A DNA stretch of 64,000 nt from Jackrogersella multiformis (taxonomy: Eukaryota > Ascomycota > Sordariomycetes > Xylariales > Hypoxylaceae). The translations under genes and the position numbers were made by a program. The notes below the pieces were generated by a model, which saw nothing but the letters and a program-made list of their open reading frames with translations, made no database searches and was not told where the DNA came from. Below are positions 1-11,600 of this stretch, piece after piece. Position 1 is the stretch's first letter. The number at the start of each line of letters is the position of its first letter. The stretch is from the NCBI GenBank assembly GCA_902806575.1, contig CADCXD010000018.1, forward strand, positions 1,736,001 through 1,800,000, read 5' to 3'.

Positions 1-2936
1 TTACTTACCCTTACTTATCCATCAGTAATATCGTATAGGTACCTACGTAGGTAGGTATGGATGGATTACCTAAGTAGCTGCTAAGGGGAGGTAGTTTTGC
101 GCAATCTGCATTCATCTTATGATAATGAGTGTCGGTCATAAGATAATATCCAATAGTAACCTGGTAGGCTGGTATCGTAATCGTTTAAGGGAAAGGCAGA
201 ACAAACAATATAATGCAGGCCTATTGGATCTAGATCACCCACAGAGCTCTATGAAATCTTGTGTTGAAGCATTTAGCAAGACGAATAAGATGGCAAGCTA
301 AAGTCCTGTAATTAAACGAGATCTTCCTGTGAGTAAGTAGCTTGGTCGACGAGTGCTGAGTGGCTATTAAAGCTATGCGATGCTTAACTTTGTCTGGGGT
401 GGGATGCGAAAGGGGATGCGAAAGAAAGGAGAGAGGAAGAGAAACTGACTACAGCAAAGGAAGAGGGGGAGTGTGAGACTCCCATAACCGCAGCTAGAAA
501 ATTTGTGTGGTTGTAATCAGCTGCAAAAGACCAGACCAGGCAAAGACCAGAAAAAAATAAAAATAATTCATCCACCAGGGAGTCCAAGCCTTGAATGGCA
601 TGGACAATGTACATACACTGGCGCTAATAAGAGACTACAAAGGTACTTACAACTTGTACGTCTACATAGCAGGTATTGTGTACCTTCAATGTTGGTAACT
701 AACCTTTGTTTTTAAACTCTGCTTTTTGTACTATTAGTCGGTACTATTAGTACAGTTTGTAAGATGTCTCCCTCCTTTTTACCCACCCCTTCTACCGTAC
801 AAAGTACCAAGTAGACCTCATTGATGATTAAATGACATCCATTAGCTCCTAGTGCCTGCATGCTGATCTTTTCTCTCACGAGAGGAAGTAAGAGTGCAGT
901 TAAGATTCCAGGAAGTGGAAATGGTAACAGATATACATTTTGAGCAATTGCAATTGTACAGTTCGACTGTTAGTAAAACCTTGACTGACAACTCGCATGT
1001 TTACCTAGTGTAGGTATGGCTATTCCAGGACTGGATGGAGTAAGAAAAGTCCCGAAGCATTGACCAAAATAAAGAAAAAATAAATCAACCAAAATAAAAG
1101 AGAGAGAATCAATGAAGCCACTTACCTTACTACTCAGGTATGTGTACACAGTATCAGAGGTTGGGCTATGACTTAGTATTGGCATGTTATGATGTACTTG
1201 ATGTATTCCCCCTTTTGTTTAGTCTAGGTATTGCAGGTGATGTTTCTATTCCGGTCATGTCGGAGAAACTGCAACCATTTCCGCGTTTCTTTCATTGAAA
1301 CCCATGGATGTTAAGAGAGGGAGGGACAACGGGGACGGGGACGGGGACGGGGATGGGAAGACAGGAAAGGAATTTATGAGTGACACTACCTCGTGTACTA
1401 TGTAGGTATTGTACTTTCCTATGTAAAATGGGTGTGGGGTTACCTAGCGTTGCAAGAAAGGGTTAAGACTGGTGGTGATTGAATGATTGACCAAGTAAAT
1501 CGACCAAGGAAAGTGGGAAGAGTGATACAGTAATAACAAAGCGACATGGCATGCCTTCCTCCAAAAACATGTAGGTAGGTACCTGCTAGGTAATGTACGT
1601 ACTACCTCTACCTATGATAGGTACTTAGGTAGTCTGTACAGTGGATGGGACACTGTGAATCCGAGGTCACCTCCTTCCTTGTATTGTTGCTGATTGCAAC
1701 TTCTAGGACTACAAGGACTACAAGGAGTAAAGTACCTTTCCCACCAAACATTAGTGTCAATGGTACATTCCGTACCCAGCCAACCCCAACCTTAGACAGG
1801 CAAGCCCACACACAAAAGTTTCGTTGACCAGCGAACACCAGTGGTCGCTTCTTGGAGTTTCGCTTGGTTAACCCCCTAGCAAAGGCCGTAGCAAAGTACC
1901 GTCTACAGCCAAAAAAATCAATAAAAAATCAATCGGTCACTGTGAAGGTAAGAGAGGTAGGCACGGTACCTAGGTAGGTAGGCACGGTCTGTAGCCCGCT
2001 TGTCCGCTTTTTGGTGCAGACCCCTCCCTCTTTCGCAGCTTTCGCACCCTCCCTTAGAAATTGGGGCACCTAAGTCTTGAGGTCCATTGCTCTTACACAC
2101 AATCACCCACACGCAGTAAAAAGGCAGTAGGCCAACGCTCCCCTCATACAAATTTCCCTCTCTTCTCTCTCATACAAATCTCCCACCAAAATCGTCTCCC
2201 ATACAAACGCCGCCTACACTCAACCTCAATACCTTACCACCTTACCTGCACATACAAATCGTAAGTACTTCCATTTATATGGCACTTTACAGCAAACACA
2301 ATGTCACCTTTACCCAATTCCTTCTTTTGCGCGCACCTCGTCGCATTAGTTGCATCAATTCCAAAATAATTAATTGCAATCATTTTTCCTTAACTTGCAT
2401 CATCGTCGAGATTCATTAGGAGTTCATCTAGAGCTTTTCTCGAGTTAGACTGGTTGCACCCGTTTACTTCCTCTAAAGCCTAAAGCCCAAACCCATCGTC
2501 ATCAATCAAAAAAAAACCCACTCTGCATTCTAGACTGAAGCATTTTACTGACTGCGATTGCGCGCAACAGCTTCGTCAACCACAACACCGTTGTCGAACT
2601 ACTTTCAAAACTTGTTCAAGGTATGCAGCTTAGCCTATTTGCTTCGATTTCGAGCTTCAAGACGCGATTTTCACGCGTTGGCGCACGCAATTGCATTTGC
2701 GACAGCGACGCATCGCGACAGGACAATCGTGCATCACCACCTTAATCCATCTGCCCCTCTTTCACCTCTATCCAATCTATCGCGCGCCCGCGATAATCCT
2801 GCGATCAATTCCTGAACTTCTATCCACTCTCACCTATATCTCAACCAACCTCCTACCTTCGTTCGATATTCAGAACCTTTATCCGATATTCAACTTATAC
2901 AAAGACTAACATCCTATTCCAGCAACATCATCTACA
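1..2936. other. Spacer and 5' region of nhp6; no supported gene
   Basis: Only short, mutually overlapping open frames are present here, none with a recognisable protein. The stretch is AT-rich with several TACCTAGGTAGG-type palindromes (for example 1967-1982). A run of five G-tracts lies at 1331-1357. From about 2450 the sequence becomes pyrimidine-rich and looks like the promoter and leader of nhp6. A convincing intron in the 5' untranslated leader runs from the GTATGC donor at 2621 to the CAG acceptor ending at 2922, with a GACTAAC branch site at about 2904-2910, and leaves 14 bases of leader before the ATG at 2937. Confidence 0.6.
1331..1357 (+). repeat. G-tract repeat (GGGGAC)n
   Basis: Four GGGG tracts separated by AC, then GGATGGG; a textbook G-quadruplex-forming string on the plus strand in spacer DNA. 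Confidence 0.8.
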
Positions 2937-3552
2937 ATGCCTAAGGAAACTACCAAGCGCGGCAAGACCGGCAAGGTCGAGAAGCGCAAGACCAAGAAGG
3001 GTAAGTCTCACAGACAGGTCGCTGTCGCAAACTCCGAGCACGATGCATACAAATGCAACATCCAATCCGGCATATGTCTATCCACAGGCCTCGCCTTGAA
3101 GAATTCTCTCGCTTCTAGAGTATCAGACGGCGTCGGCTATGGATAGTCAGCTGCTCGTCACCAACCTATTCTTGCATACTAGTGTACATATCCGCTAACC
3201 AATCGATATAGACCCTAACGCACCTAAGCGTGGTCTATCAGCCTACATGTTCTTCGCCAACGAGCAACGAGAGAATGTTCGCGACGAGAACCCAGGCATC
3301 TCCTTCGGTGGGCTTCTTTGTTACCTATTTGTATGCTCTCCTCGTGCTAATAATGTCGCAGGACAAGTTGGCAAGATCTTGGGTGAACGGTGGAAGGCCC
3401 TGAACGACAAGCAGCGCACTCCATACGAGGCCAAGGCCGCCGCCGACAAGAAGCGATACGAAGACGAGAAGCAAGCCTACCAGGTAAGACCCTTATAGAT
3501 TCTTCCTTGGTAAGCAATGCTGAGCGGTGCTGATTAGGCCGAATCCGAATAG
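2937..3552 (+). CDS. nhp6: Nhp6-type non-histone chromosomal HMG-box protein
   Basis: Small nuclear DNA-bending protein of the Nhp6/HMGB family, which helps FACT and general transcription at chromatin. Four exons are read: 2937-3000, 3212-3307, 3362-3483 and 3538-3552, with phases that join cleanly. The product is about 98 residues, close to yeast Nhp6. A lysine-rich basic tail (about residues 1-21) is followed by a single HMG box beginning DPNAPKRGLSAYMFF, then VGKILGERWKAL and AKAAADKKRYEDEK, and a short acidic end. The first coding intron is long for this genome (211 bases). The tiny last exon (A-E-S-E-stop) rests on a clean GTAAGA donor and TTAG acceptor. A likely intron in the 5' leader is at 2621-2922. 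Family assignment is firm; the specific Nhp6 role is inferred from the family. Confidence 0.95.
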
Positions 3553-6500
3553 GCTGCGGGCGATGAGGAGAGCGAATAAATACATTCCATCTCGTAGCAT
3601 CTGCTTGTCGGTCACGAGGATTCACGATGAGATGACTGGATGGTCGTCGGCCAAGGAAGCCTGGACCGTGATAGAGGCACACAAGTTTCCTTTCGAGTAA
3701 TGCGTATGGTATCGGTCGGTGTTGATGCACAGGGAAAGGGACATTGTGCTTTAGTTTTCTCAACATTGTTTTCATTGATGGCTGGATCAGAGTTTCGGGG
3801 ATTACTCTGATTCGGCGGTGTTGTCGCGCCTATCGGAAGCTACGAAGCACTAAGTACGGAATCAAATAGGTGTTTCGACAACGCGATGTAAAATAGTTTG
3901 CTCTTGCAATTCACGCAGCAAGTTGTCTGCATATCATACTGCATTGTCTTAGCTGGCCCCAGCCACTGAACGTGAATAAGGTGATTGCATATGAAAACAA
4001 GCACGGCGTCACCCCACGTGGTTGGATCCAACCCCAAGTCAACCTGACCCGTGTTCGGCAAATAAATGCATGCGAGGGATCTTCCGGAGATCTGGACTGA
4101 CGGTCAGGGGTCTGACCGAGGAGGTGTGGGAGCCGGTACCTAAAGCGTGGCCGAGCAGCTACCGAGGTCCATGCTCATACAGGTTTGTTTTCTTATTCAA
4201 CCACGCATCAAACGCGAGGCTGTAGTAGGATTATCTAGGAATGGATTGCCCAGTAAGTCACAGGTTACCGATCACCCCACAGTAATCGTTGCTATTCTGA
4301 AGGTGGGAATCGTTGCGTTCCTGTTGCTGTTGCTGTTTCCCACGCTATCCTAATTGTTGAACCAGCTTCGGGATATGCCGCAAAAATGACTATATCTAAT
4401 TATTTCAGTCCAATCACTGACGTTCAATAGATAATCTATTTAGACTGAGATACAGTAGCTTTCCATTTTATCCCAGTCATTTCTTCTATATCATATGCGG
4501 GCACCATGCCCATCAATATATCATCCGTTATACAGCATACGTTAGCTCTCCGTACACATCGACCTCCCACATACCTACCTAGGTACCTAGGTAGGTAGAT
4601 AGATAGTCTAGATCACTCAGATCGGATACTCGTGCTAGCTGGGTAGCCCAGGATTGCCAATGCATGCAAGCTCTTCCAAAGCAACATCGAGCTGATCCCA
4701 CGCCATCGGAGCCTCCATCGAAGCAGTGCATCAGCCCTTCAATCCGAAATGGAGATGATGCCGCCGACCTCTTCTTTACTAGATATATTTACTAGATACT
4801 AGCCCAGCATCTTGCATATCAAGAATACACAGCATTTGGTTTACACATTACAACTCTCCGACAGCCTATCGCACCCCGTCGTAGGCATTTCCATATACCT
4901 ACCTAGCTAGTCATGCCTCTCCTTTTCTACGTATCTATCTCATATAGATAGAGACAGCCAGTTCTAGTTCTCGATTATTATTATTATAGGTAACATCGAT
5001 TTTGGCGCCTAATAGGCGCCAGCAAAGCACATACCTACTCCAGGTTGAAACAAATGTATCACATACCTACCTAAGGTAGCCAAGCTAACCACTGCTACCT
5101 ACCTACTTCCATGGTTCACATCAGCGGCTACGAGACAAAAAACAAGAGGCAAGAGACAAACGGCAACACTGGTAACAAAGTACTACAACGAGTCAAGGAG
5201 CCTTGACTTACATTTTCCTTTCGTCATTTATCCTCAATCAGATCCGGTTCGCGCCAGGTCGCAGACAAACAAGACGGCCCGGGCAGCATCGTCATGGCTT
5301 CTTTTCCCCTTCCCCTTCCCCATCCCCTCCCCCTCGTCGCTCGCCCAGTCCGCTGTCTTCCCTGCATATTATTTTATGCAAGTGCTCCCTTCTCCGCGCC
5401 GTGGGCATGTAGCACTATGACCGCTCTACGCCTGATCCGGCCTTGCGGTTAAGCTCCACCAATAAGTGATGCATCTGCTCTTGCTGCCGGGCTTCGTGGC
5501 AGTCTCTCACTTGAGTTAACAAAAAAATGTTTGAGAGCCTGAGAGAGACCACTTTCTTAAACCGTCTACACTGGCAAACTTCCGAGCGACGGCCGGCCGA
5601 GCCAGGCCAATTGAATTTTATTTTTTCTCACGTCCTTTTTTCCTCTCTCGTCTGTCTTGATTGCTCTATCGCTCATTTATGTACGTGTGCGTCGGCTGAT
5701 TCACTCACTCGGATTTGATTGCTATCATATCTACGGATTGCCTCTCGGAGCAAAGGGATTACTGTCATTTTTTAAAAGAAGTTTTTTTTCCCTCCCTCTC
5801 TATTAATCTTATCTTTATGCATTCGACAGCGGCGGCAAAGTCACTCAGCTGAATCACGCATGCGCTGTTATCCGGTCAAACCCAGTATTTACCTATTTAA
5901 TAAAATCCACGTCTGGAATTGTATGTCGGTTTTATGCTAGTCTAATCTCTTACTACCATATCATCATTCTTCTCCCCTCTTACATATTCTGCGGCTACCA
6001 GAACGAACTCCACACGCACGGCGCTCATCGGAATCGAGCCCTTTCTCTATTGGGGAATGCGGACCTTAACACGTCACCCCACAGTCGTTGGGCTCCAGAC
6101 TCACGTTATTTGAGATATTGCCGAAGATAGATAGATATCTTGACGGAGAAGATCCTCATCACTTATAATTTTAATAGGTACAGCAGCACGAACTCTTCTT
6201 TATTGTTCTTTGTGGATGAGCTCATTCACAATATTTCCCTCCCCACACGGCCAACTGGCTTGCCTCATGCGGAGGCGGTGATCATCCGAGTGCTTATCAG
6301 CTGTCGAATGAGAACCCTAGTGATCCCAATCGATATTATCTTCTCATCTTGACATTAATATTGATACTTATATTGATATTAATATTGATACTTATATTGA
6401 TATTGTCATATTTTCCCCCCTTCTTAAAACTAATATCACTCATAACTTTGCAGTGCACAGCCTTGGCGTGTAACGAAGAGCTGTCCCGTGGTGGCTGTGG

Positions 6501-6591
6501 TGGAAAGTTTTTGAAAGGCATCGTTTGAAGTGAGAAACCTTTACTTGCTTGCCATCATGGGACGATAAGTACCTAGTCTACTCAAAAGATC
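3553..6591. other. Spacer of 3 kb; no supported gene
   Basis: No open frame here resembles a protein. The spacer holds CCTAGG palindromes at 4571-4598, a perfect 8-bp hairpin with a 3-base loop at 5003-5021 (arms TGGCGCCT/AGGCGCCA), CT-rich promoter-like stretches at about 5290-5400 and 5620-5810, and an exact 24-bp tandem duplication at 6354-6401. The right part probably contains the promoter of the gene that starts at 6592. Confidence 0.6.
6354..6401. repeat. Exact 24-bp tandem duplication
   Basis: The AT-only-plus-G/C unit starting ATTAATATTGATACTTATAT occurs twice head to tail (6354-6377 and 6378-6401), about 190 bases upstream of the nine-exon gene. Confidence 0.9.
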
Positions 6592-8645
6592 ATGGAACTG
6601 CACCGTACTAGAACACCTACCGGCAGGGCCGCAGCCCAGAAGCTCAGCCCTCAGCTACTCAATGGCTGTTTCCTCGAAGCTGATCGTGCCGACTTGGTTG
6701 GCTTCAACCTCCAAGGCCTACGAAATGCTCTCTCGGAACAATTGCATCCCCACCTGAACGGGATCATTGAAGAAATCCACAACACGAGCCGACTGTTACG
6801 AGACCTGGCGGAACAGGCACAGATACATCTCTCCCAGCTGCCCGCTGTCTTTGACTATCTCAATGTTATATTACCATGTCTTTGCAAGACCCTCCGGGAT
6901 ATCATGACCTTCTACGAGGACAAGACTTTGAACAAGGAGTACCGGTGGAGGACCATGTACCACAAAATGGGCAACGAGCTCCCAGGCACGACTCTCCCGG
7001 CTAGATTCATCATGTATAACCAATTCCTGAGACTGCTCCAAGAGCTTATGACAAGGTAAGGACTTAACACCCTGAATGGCCCATTAATAGTACCTTTTTG
7101 CTACCCAGATACACAGGTCCCCGAACTTCGACTTGAATGCAATGGAATCTCTTCGAATCCGCATCCTTCAGCTACGTGAAGCTAGACAGATCCGTGAGTA
7201 GCCTCTGCGTTTCTTTGTCAGAGTGTAGCTGAGTCCTTCTTTAGCTCCGCCGAATCCTATCAGAACGGATTTCATCAGACGAGACGAGGCATTGGAGTTC
7301 TGGAATCAAGAGACAGTAGGTTCCGTAACCCCCCTTTTAGATATTATAGTATTGAAACTAGGACAGAATTCGCACTGGGCCGAGGCTATCTTTACCCAAC
7401 CATTGCCATCTCGAAGGGAGTTTAAGATCCAAGGAAGGTAAGTCACCTACTTCGCTGGAGTAGTTTTCGTTCGTGTCTAATCTCAAGTTAACACCATACA
7501 GGTCAGATGCGTTCGGGCCTCTGCAGAAACTCGGCCATCTCCCGCCGCTCTCGCGGGACGTCAAGATACTAGTTAAAAGGTAACCACACGCTTCACCTTT
7601 TAATTATACAAATCTATATATACCTATTATTATGTATCCCATATTAATAAATACCCCAGGTCGTTCGATAGCGATCGCATCTCAGTTATCTTCTTCTTGC
7701 AACTGAGAAACCAGGCGCCGTCCCTTTTAATTCGTTCGAAAGTCGGAAGCCAAAACTGGGTTTCCGTACTAGGCGTGCACGAGTTGTGTGTTCGACGAGA
7801 GAGCGAGTCGGTCTTGCACCTGTCTAGATGGAGTCGTTCGGAACAGCGGGTCAAGCCCTGGGCAAACCTGTCCTTCTTGACCTGGGAAGGTGAGTTAGCA
7901 CCACTTACGACCTTAGCAGGGCGGCAGTAGTAAGGAACTAAGCTAATGAGGAGTAGAAATGGTGCTGTTTTACTGCACATTCCTGTGCCTGAGAGTCCGT
8001 AGCCAGCTTACGGTCAATATCAATCCTGCGGAATTCCACCTTCGCAAAGAAAAACGCCTTTTCCAAGCGTAAGCCATGGGATCCTCCTTACATAGTGAAG
8101 CAGTGACGCTAACATGTAACCCCCCCAGCCAAATCATCGATGATGGGTATCAGCACGTTCTTATGGTTTTCGAGGATACCGTCACGGGGGGCTGCCGTCT
8201 ACACGCAGCCATCTGGGAAGGCAAACTACGAGCATGTCCAGTGTGGACAGCGTTTAGTACGTGGCAGTTTACTTCCCTTTCTCTCATCGCCCACCTTTGA
8301 CTTTTAAACCAACCCTCCTTATTTATCCTTTATTTATTCGTTGCCTTTCCATCTTCCACTAGCTAACGTCCATTTTCATTAGTCCCCCCGAACGTGTCTT
8401 CGACTTGGCTCCTCCGCAAAACCAAACGTCGCATCTGGCTGCGCGAGATGAAGCCATACGTGTTCTGCGAGCAATACCGACCGATGCACCAACGAAAAGG
8501 TCGGTTTGGCGCGTACGAGCTAGCCTTCGTGCATAGCGAGGCCGCCACGCGGTTCCAGGAGCTGTTTTCGTCGTCGCCTAATACGTCGGCTGCGTCCATC
8601 CCGGATTCACCCGTCAACAACGACGTCGCGTCCCCCGCTAGTTAA
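6592..8645 (+). CDS. Conserved fungal protein of unknown function, nine exons
   Basis: I do not recognise a named family. Nine exons can be joined with consistent phases: 6592-7055, 7117-7193, 7245-7315, 7367-7437, 7502-7579, 7660-7889, 7957-8068, 8129-8256 and 8383-8645, giving 497 residues. At three joins an alternative acceptor would hit a stop or break homogeneity, which supports the chosen borders. The N-terminal 150 residues are helical in character, with heptad-like leucines (QLHPHLNGIIEEIHNTSRLLRDL). The middle is basic and rich in Arg/Pro. The C-terminal part has beta-rich, Trp-containing segments (IIDDGYQHVLMVFED, LHAAIWEGKLRACPVW, RFGAYELAFVHSEAA). No signal peptide, membrane segment or catalytic motif is evident. 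The even spread of small introns and an unbroken frame argue for a real, selected gene. Function unknown. Confidence 0.8.
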
Positions 8646-11600
8646 TCGGTCGGGACAGGGCAGGGGATGATGGAGAATAATTTGAAGAACCTGCTGGGCG
8701 CAAGACTATCAAAAAGGAGACGACTACCTAACTCCGACAAAAGTCAATAGTATCAACACCAACATTAATCCTCCCTTACGCTATATCTAAATTTACTTGA
8801 GTCGCCATCACCGAAAAATTTCCATCTCCGCTTGTTTTTCCTGTTCGAATGTCCCATATTTCTCGAGGTCGAGCAAAAAAGAAACAATTCTACTTAATCT
8901 ATTCCTAGCCAAGAAGGAAGGGAGGGGGAAAAGTAGCATACGAAGCACACGACTTATACGATTTGGATAGGTAGGGATACATGTGCTACGTATCCGCCTA
9001 TCCAGCTTACTTCTTCCTTTATGAGAACACGGCATCAAACGGCAGACATGCATCCTGGGAACGCAGACCCACGAGTTAACGACGCTCACGACATGATACT
9101 TTTTTTCTTATGCAACGATTTTACTCTTAACGAAATTGACGATTAGCGATGATAATAACGACGAGAGGCAGATTGCGCGATGATACCCCCTTTTTTCTAC
9201 CGTAGCATCTAGCGAATCTTGATTTTATTTCCTTGTTAACTAATTTCTCCATTTTTATCGCTGATGAGTGGTGTGCACATTATCACAACAGTATTGGTAA
9301 TGACTATGGTGAGGATGTACTTATCTTTAGGAGTCGAGGGAGGGGGTTTAGGCCCCATGATATCCATCTCGTGGATCAGTTCGGTCGGTTGATTGGAAAA
9401 GGGCCCCCCCTTTTGTTTCTTATTGGAGGGAATACCCACTTGTTCGCCGCTGGTGGTAAGCAGAGATTTCTGTGTCTTGTTACTGTTGTCACGACGAAGG
9501 CATCTAGGTTACATAAATTCGTATTATTCAGCCACTCCCAGTAAAGAGTACCGACTCCGGCGTTGTATATTGCTGGTTTTGCCGCCACTCAGTAGGCTCT
9601 CTTGTGAATTTTAATGCTAGGTAACGTCAAAATTCCAGTATCAAATGATGATCATACGATACCTAGGTAGGGCGAAATTTATGAAGAAAAGGGAGCACAT
9701 GATTCTCCCGTGATCTTGATCTAGCAGGATTCATACCTAGGTAGTGTACCCAGGTAGTGTAGAGACGGGAAATACAGACCTTTAACTGAGCCACCAATAA
9801 CTTCGGCCGGGTAGCCACTGCGGCTCGGCCCGCAATTTAACAGTTCGGATCCGTGGGGGCGGTTTGTGACACCGGAGTCAACGTTGAGACAAAGAGGTCG
9901 ATAATTTACCTACCTAAATAAGTAGGTTAAATAGGTAAGATTACCTATATTATTGACACAAGTATTAGATCGTAAAGACGCAATATGGTTTAGGTTATAT
10001 GTGTTAATGTATAATGACCAGCTATATGTGAAGTCCTATTAGCACCTCATCTATTCAAGCCGGGTGTACTGGAGGCTCCTCGTTCGCATGCAGGGAAATT
10101 CGCTTTAAAATTTCCCCATAGAAAGATTATCAATGACCTAAGTTAGGTACCTAGGTAGGTATTCATGAAGTCGAAGGCAGTAATGTTACCTAGGTATCTT
10201 CGTGTCAAAGTGGAAGCAACTTCACAAGTATAATCCTATTTAGAGCAATGGCCAATGATCCGTAGCTCTCTGAACTGGCAGCTCATCAGCTAGTGTACCT
10301 AGGTACGTATTGAGCTAACATGACACGATAGGACAGACGTATCCCAAATTCATAATAACCTTAGTACCTAGGTAATTACCTAGGTAGCTTTTTACCTTTT
10401 CCTCTACCTTTCATAAACCCCTAGCCCACGTGAGTTAGTCGACTGGGTATTATTTATTGGAGTTCGTCACTGACGTATTTGTGTTCGGATGTTCCACTGC
10501 TTGCAACTCGGCGTTGATTGAATTTATATCTGGTTGTTTTCCTGCCCTCGCATAAACATAACTTGAAGTATGAACTATTTATTCGGTTTTTTATTAAATC
10601 CAGTAGGCATACATAGTGTTGCTTGCGGTCTCTGAGATTCCGTGCAGCTAGAACAGCTTTATAAAGTAGGACAGTAGCTTAAATCAAAATCGAAATGCCT
10701 AAGTACTATTACTAACACTTATTTTATTTGGAGACTATATATTTTAAACCAAAAGGCAGCGCTATAGTAGGTATACAAATAACTAAAATTATAAGTTGCG
10801 TGTTATGGCGATTACCTCAATTTATGATAATCATTAACCTAAAAGCAAAAAGGTTGGGCAGAAAAGGGGGGGAATGTAAAAATATGTACCCAGGTAGAAT
10901 AAATGCAATCGAAAAGAGCCATAAAAAACAAGGGCTATTGTGACATATAATGTTCGATCACAATAGCTTCAGTAGGTATTTACCTAGGTACCTAGGTAGG
11001 TACCTAGATAAAGTATCTGTAGGTAACTTGCGAAGGTAGCAAGCAAAAAGGTGAGCCAGAAGTTCACCGTCCTCAGGCCCGGCCTCTAAGTCTCAGCGCT
11101 TAGAGCTACTGCGCCCCCTACCCCTCGGGGGGTTCCTGGGTATTGTTTTGCGACTGACACCCGAAAGGGTGTCGAACCCTACAGTTATCTCAGTGGTCCT
11201 GAGTGCTCCCGGTGGGAGTTGAACCTCGCACCTCCAACTGATCATCGGGCCCTTGTCGTGTCTGAGGCAACCATCCAACTGAGCCACCATTGGGCTGGCT
11301 CTTTGGGGTGCCGCTGTTGTTAGTGGTTTCCTTTTTCAGGACTATAACCTTGAAAACTTTGGGGTGCTAGATGGCCAATGCATCCCTCTCCTTACGCGTA
11401 GGAACGCGTCCGAAATCATGATTGTCAAGAGGTCATATGCTTATTTATATTTTCATATTTCATGTACCTAGGTACCTCGATGTGTCACTATGCTCATTTG
11501 ACTTACTATGGTCTAAAGTATTCGACAACATCTTTGATGCTATTCTACTTTCATCTCAGCAAATTTATTTAATATCATGCACCACTACCTCTAGCAAGAC

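Noticed and set aside
2558..2815. 85-codon frame upstream of nhp6
   Set aside because: It overlaps a convincing leader intron (2621-2922) and has no domain features.
9233..9614. Overlapping open frames of 67-103 codons
   Set aside because: Frames on both strands overlap in a spacer, with no domain and no splice context.
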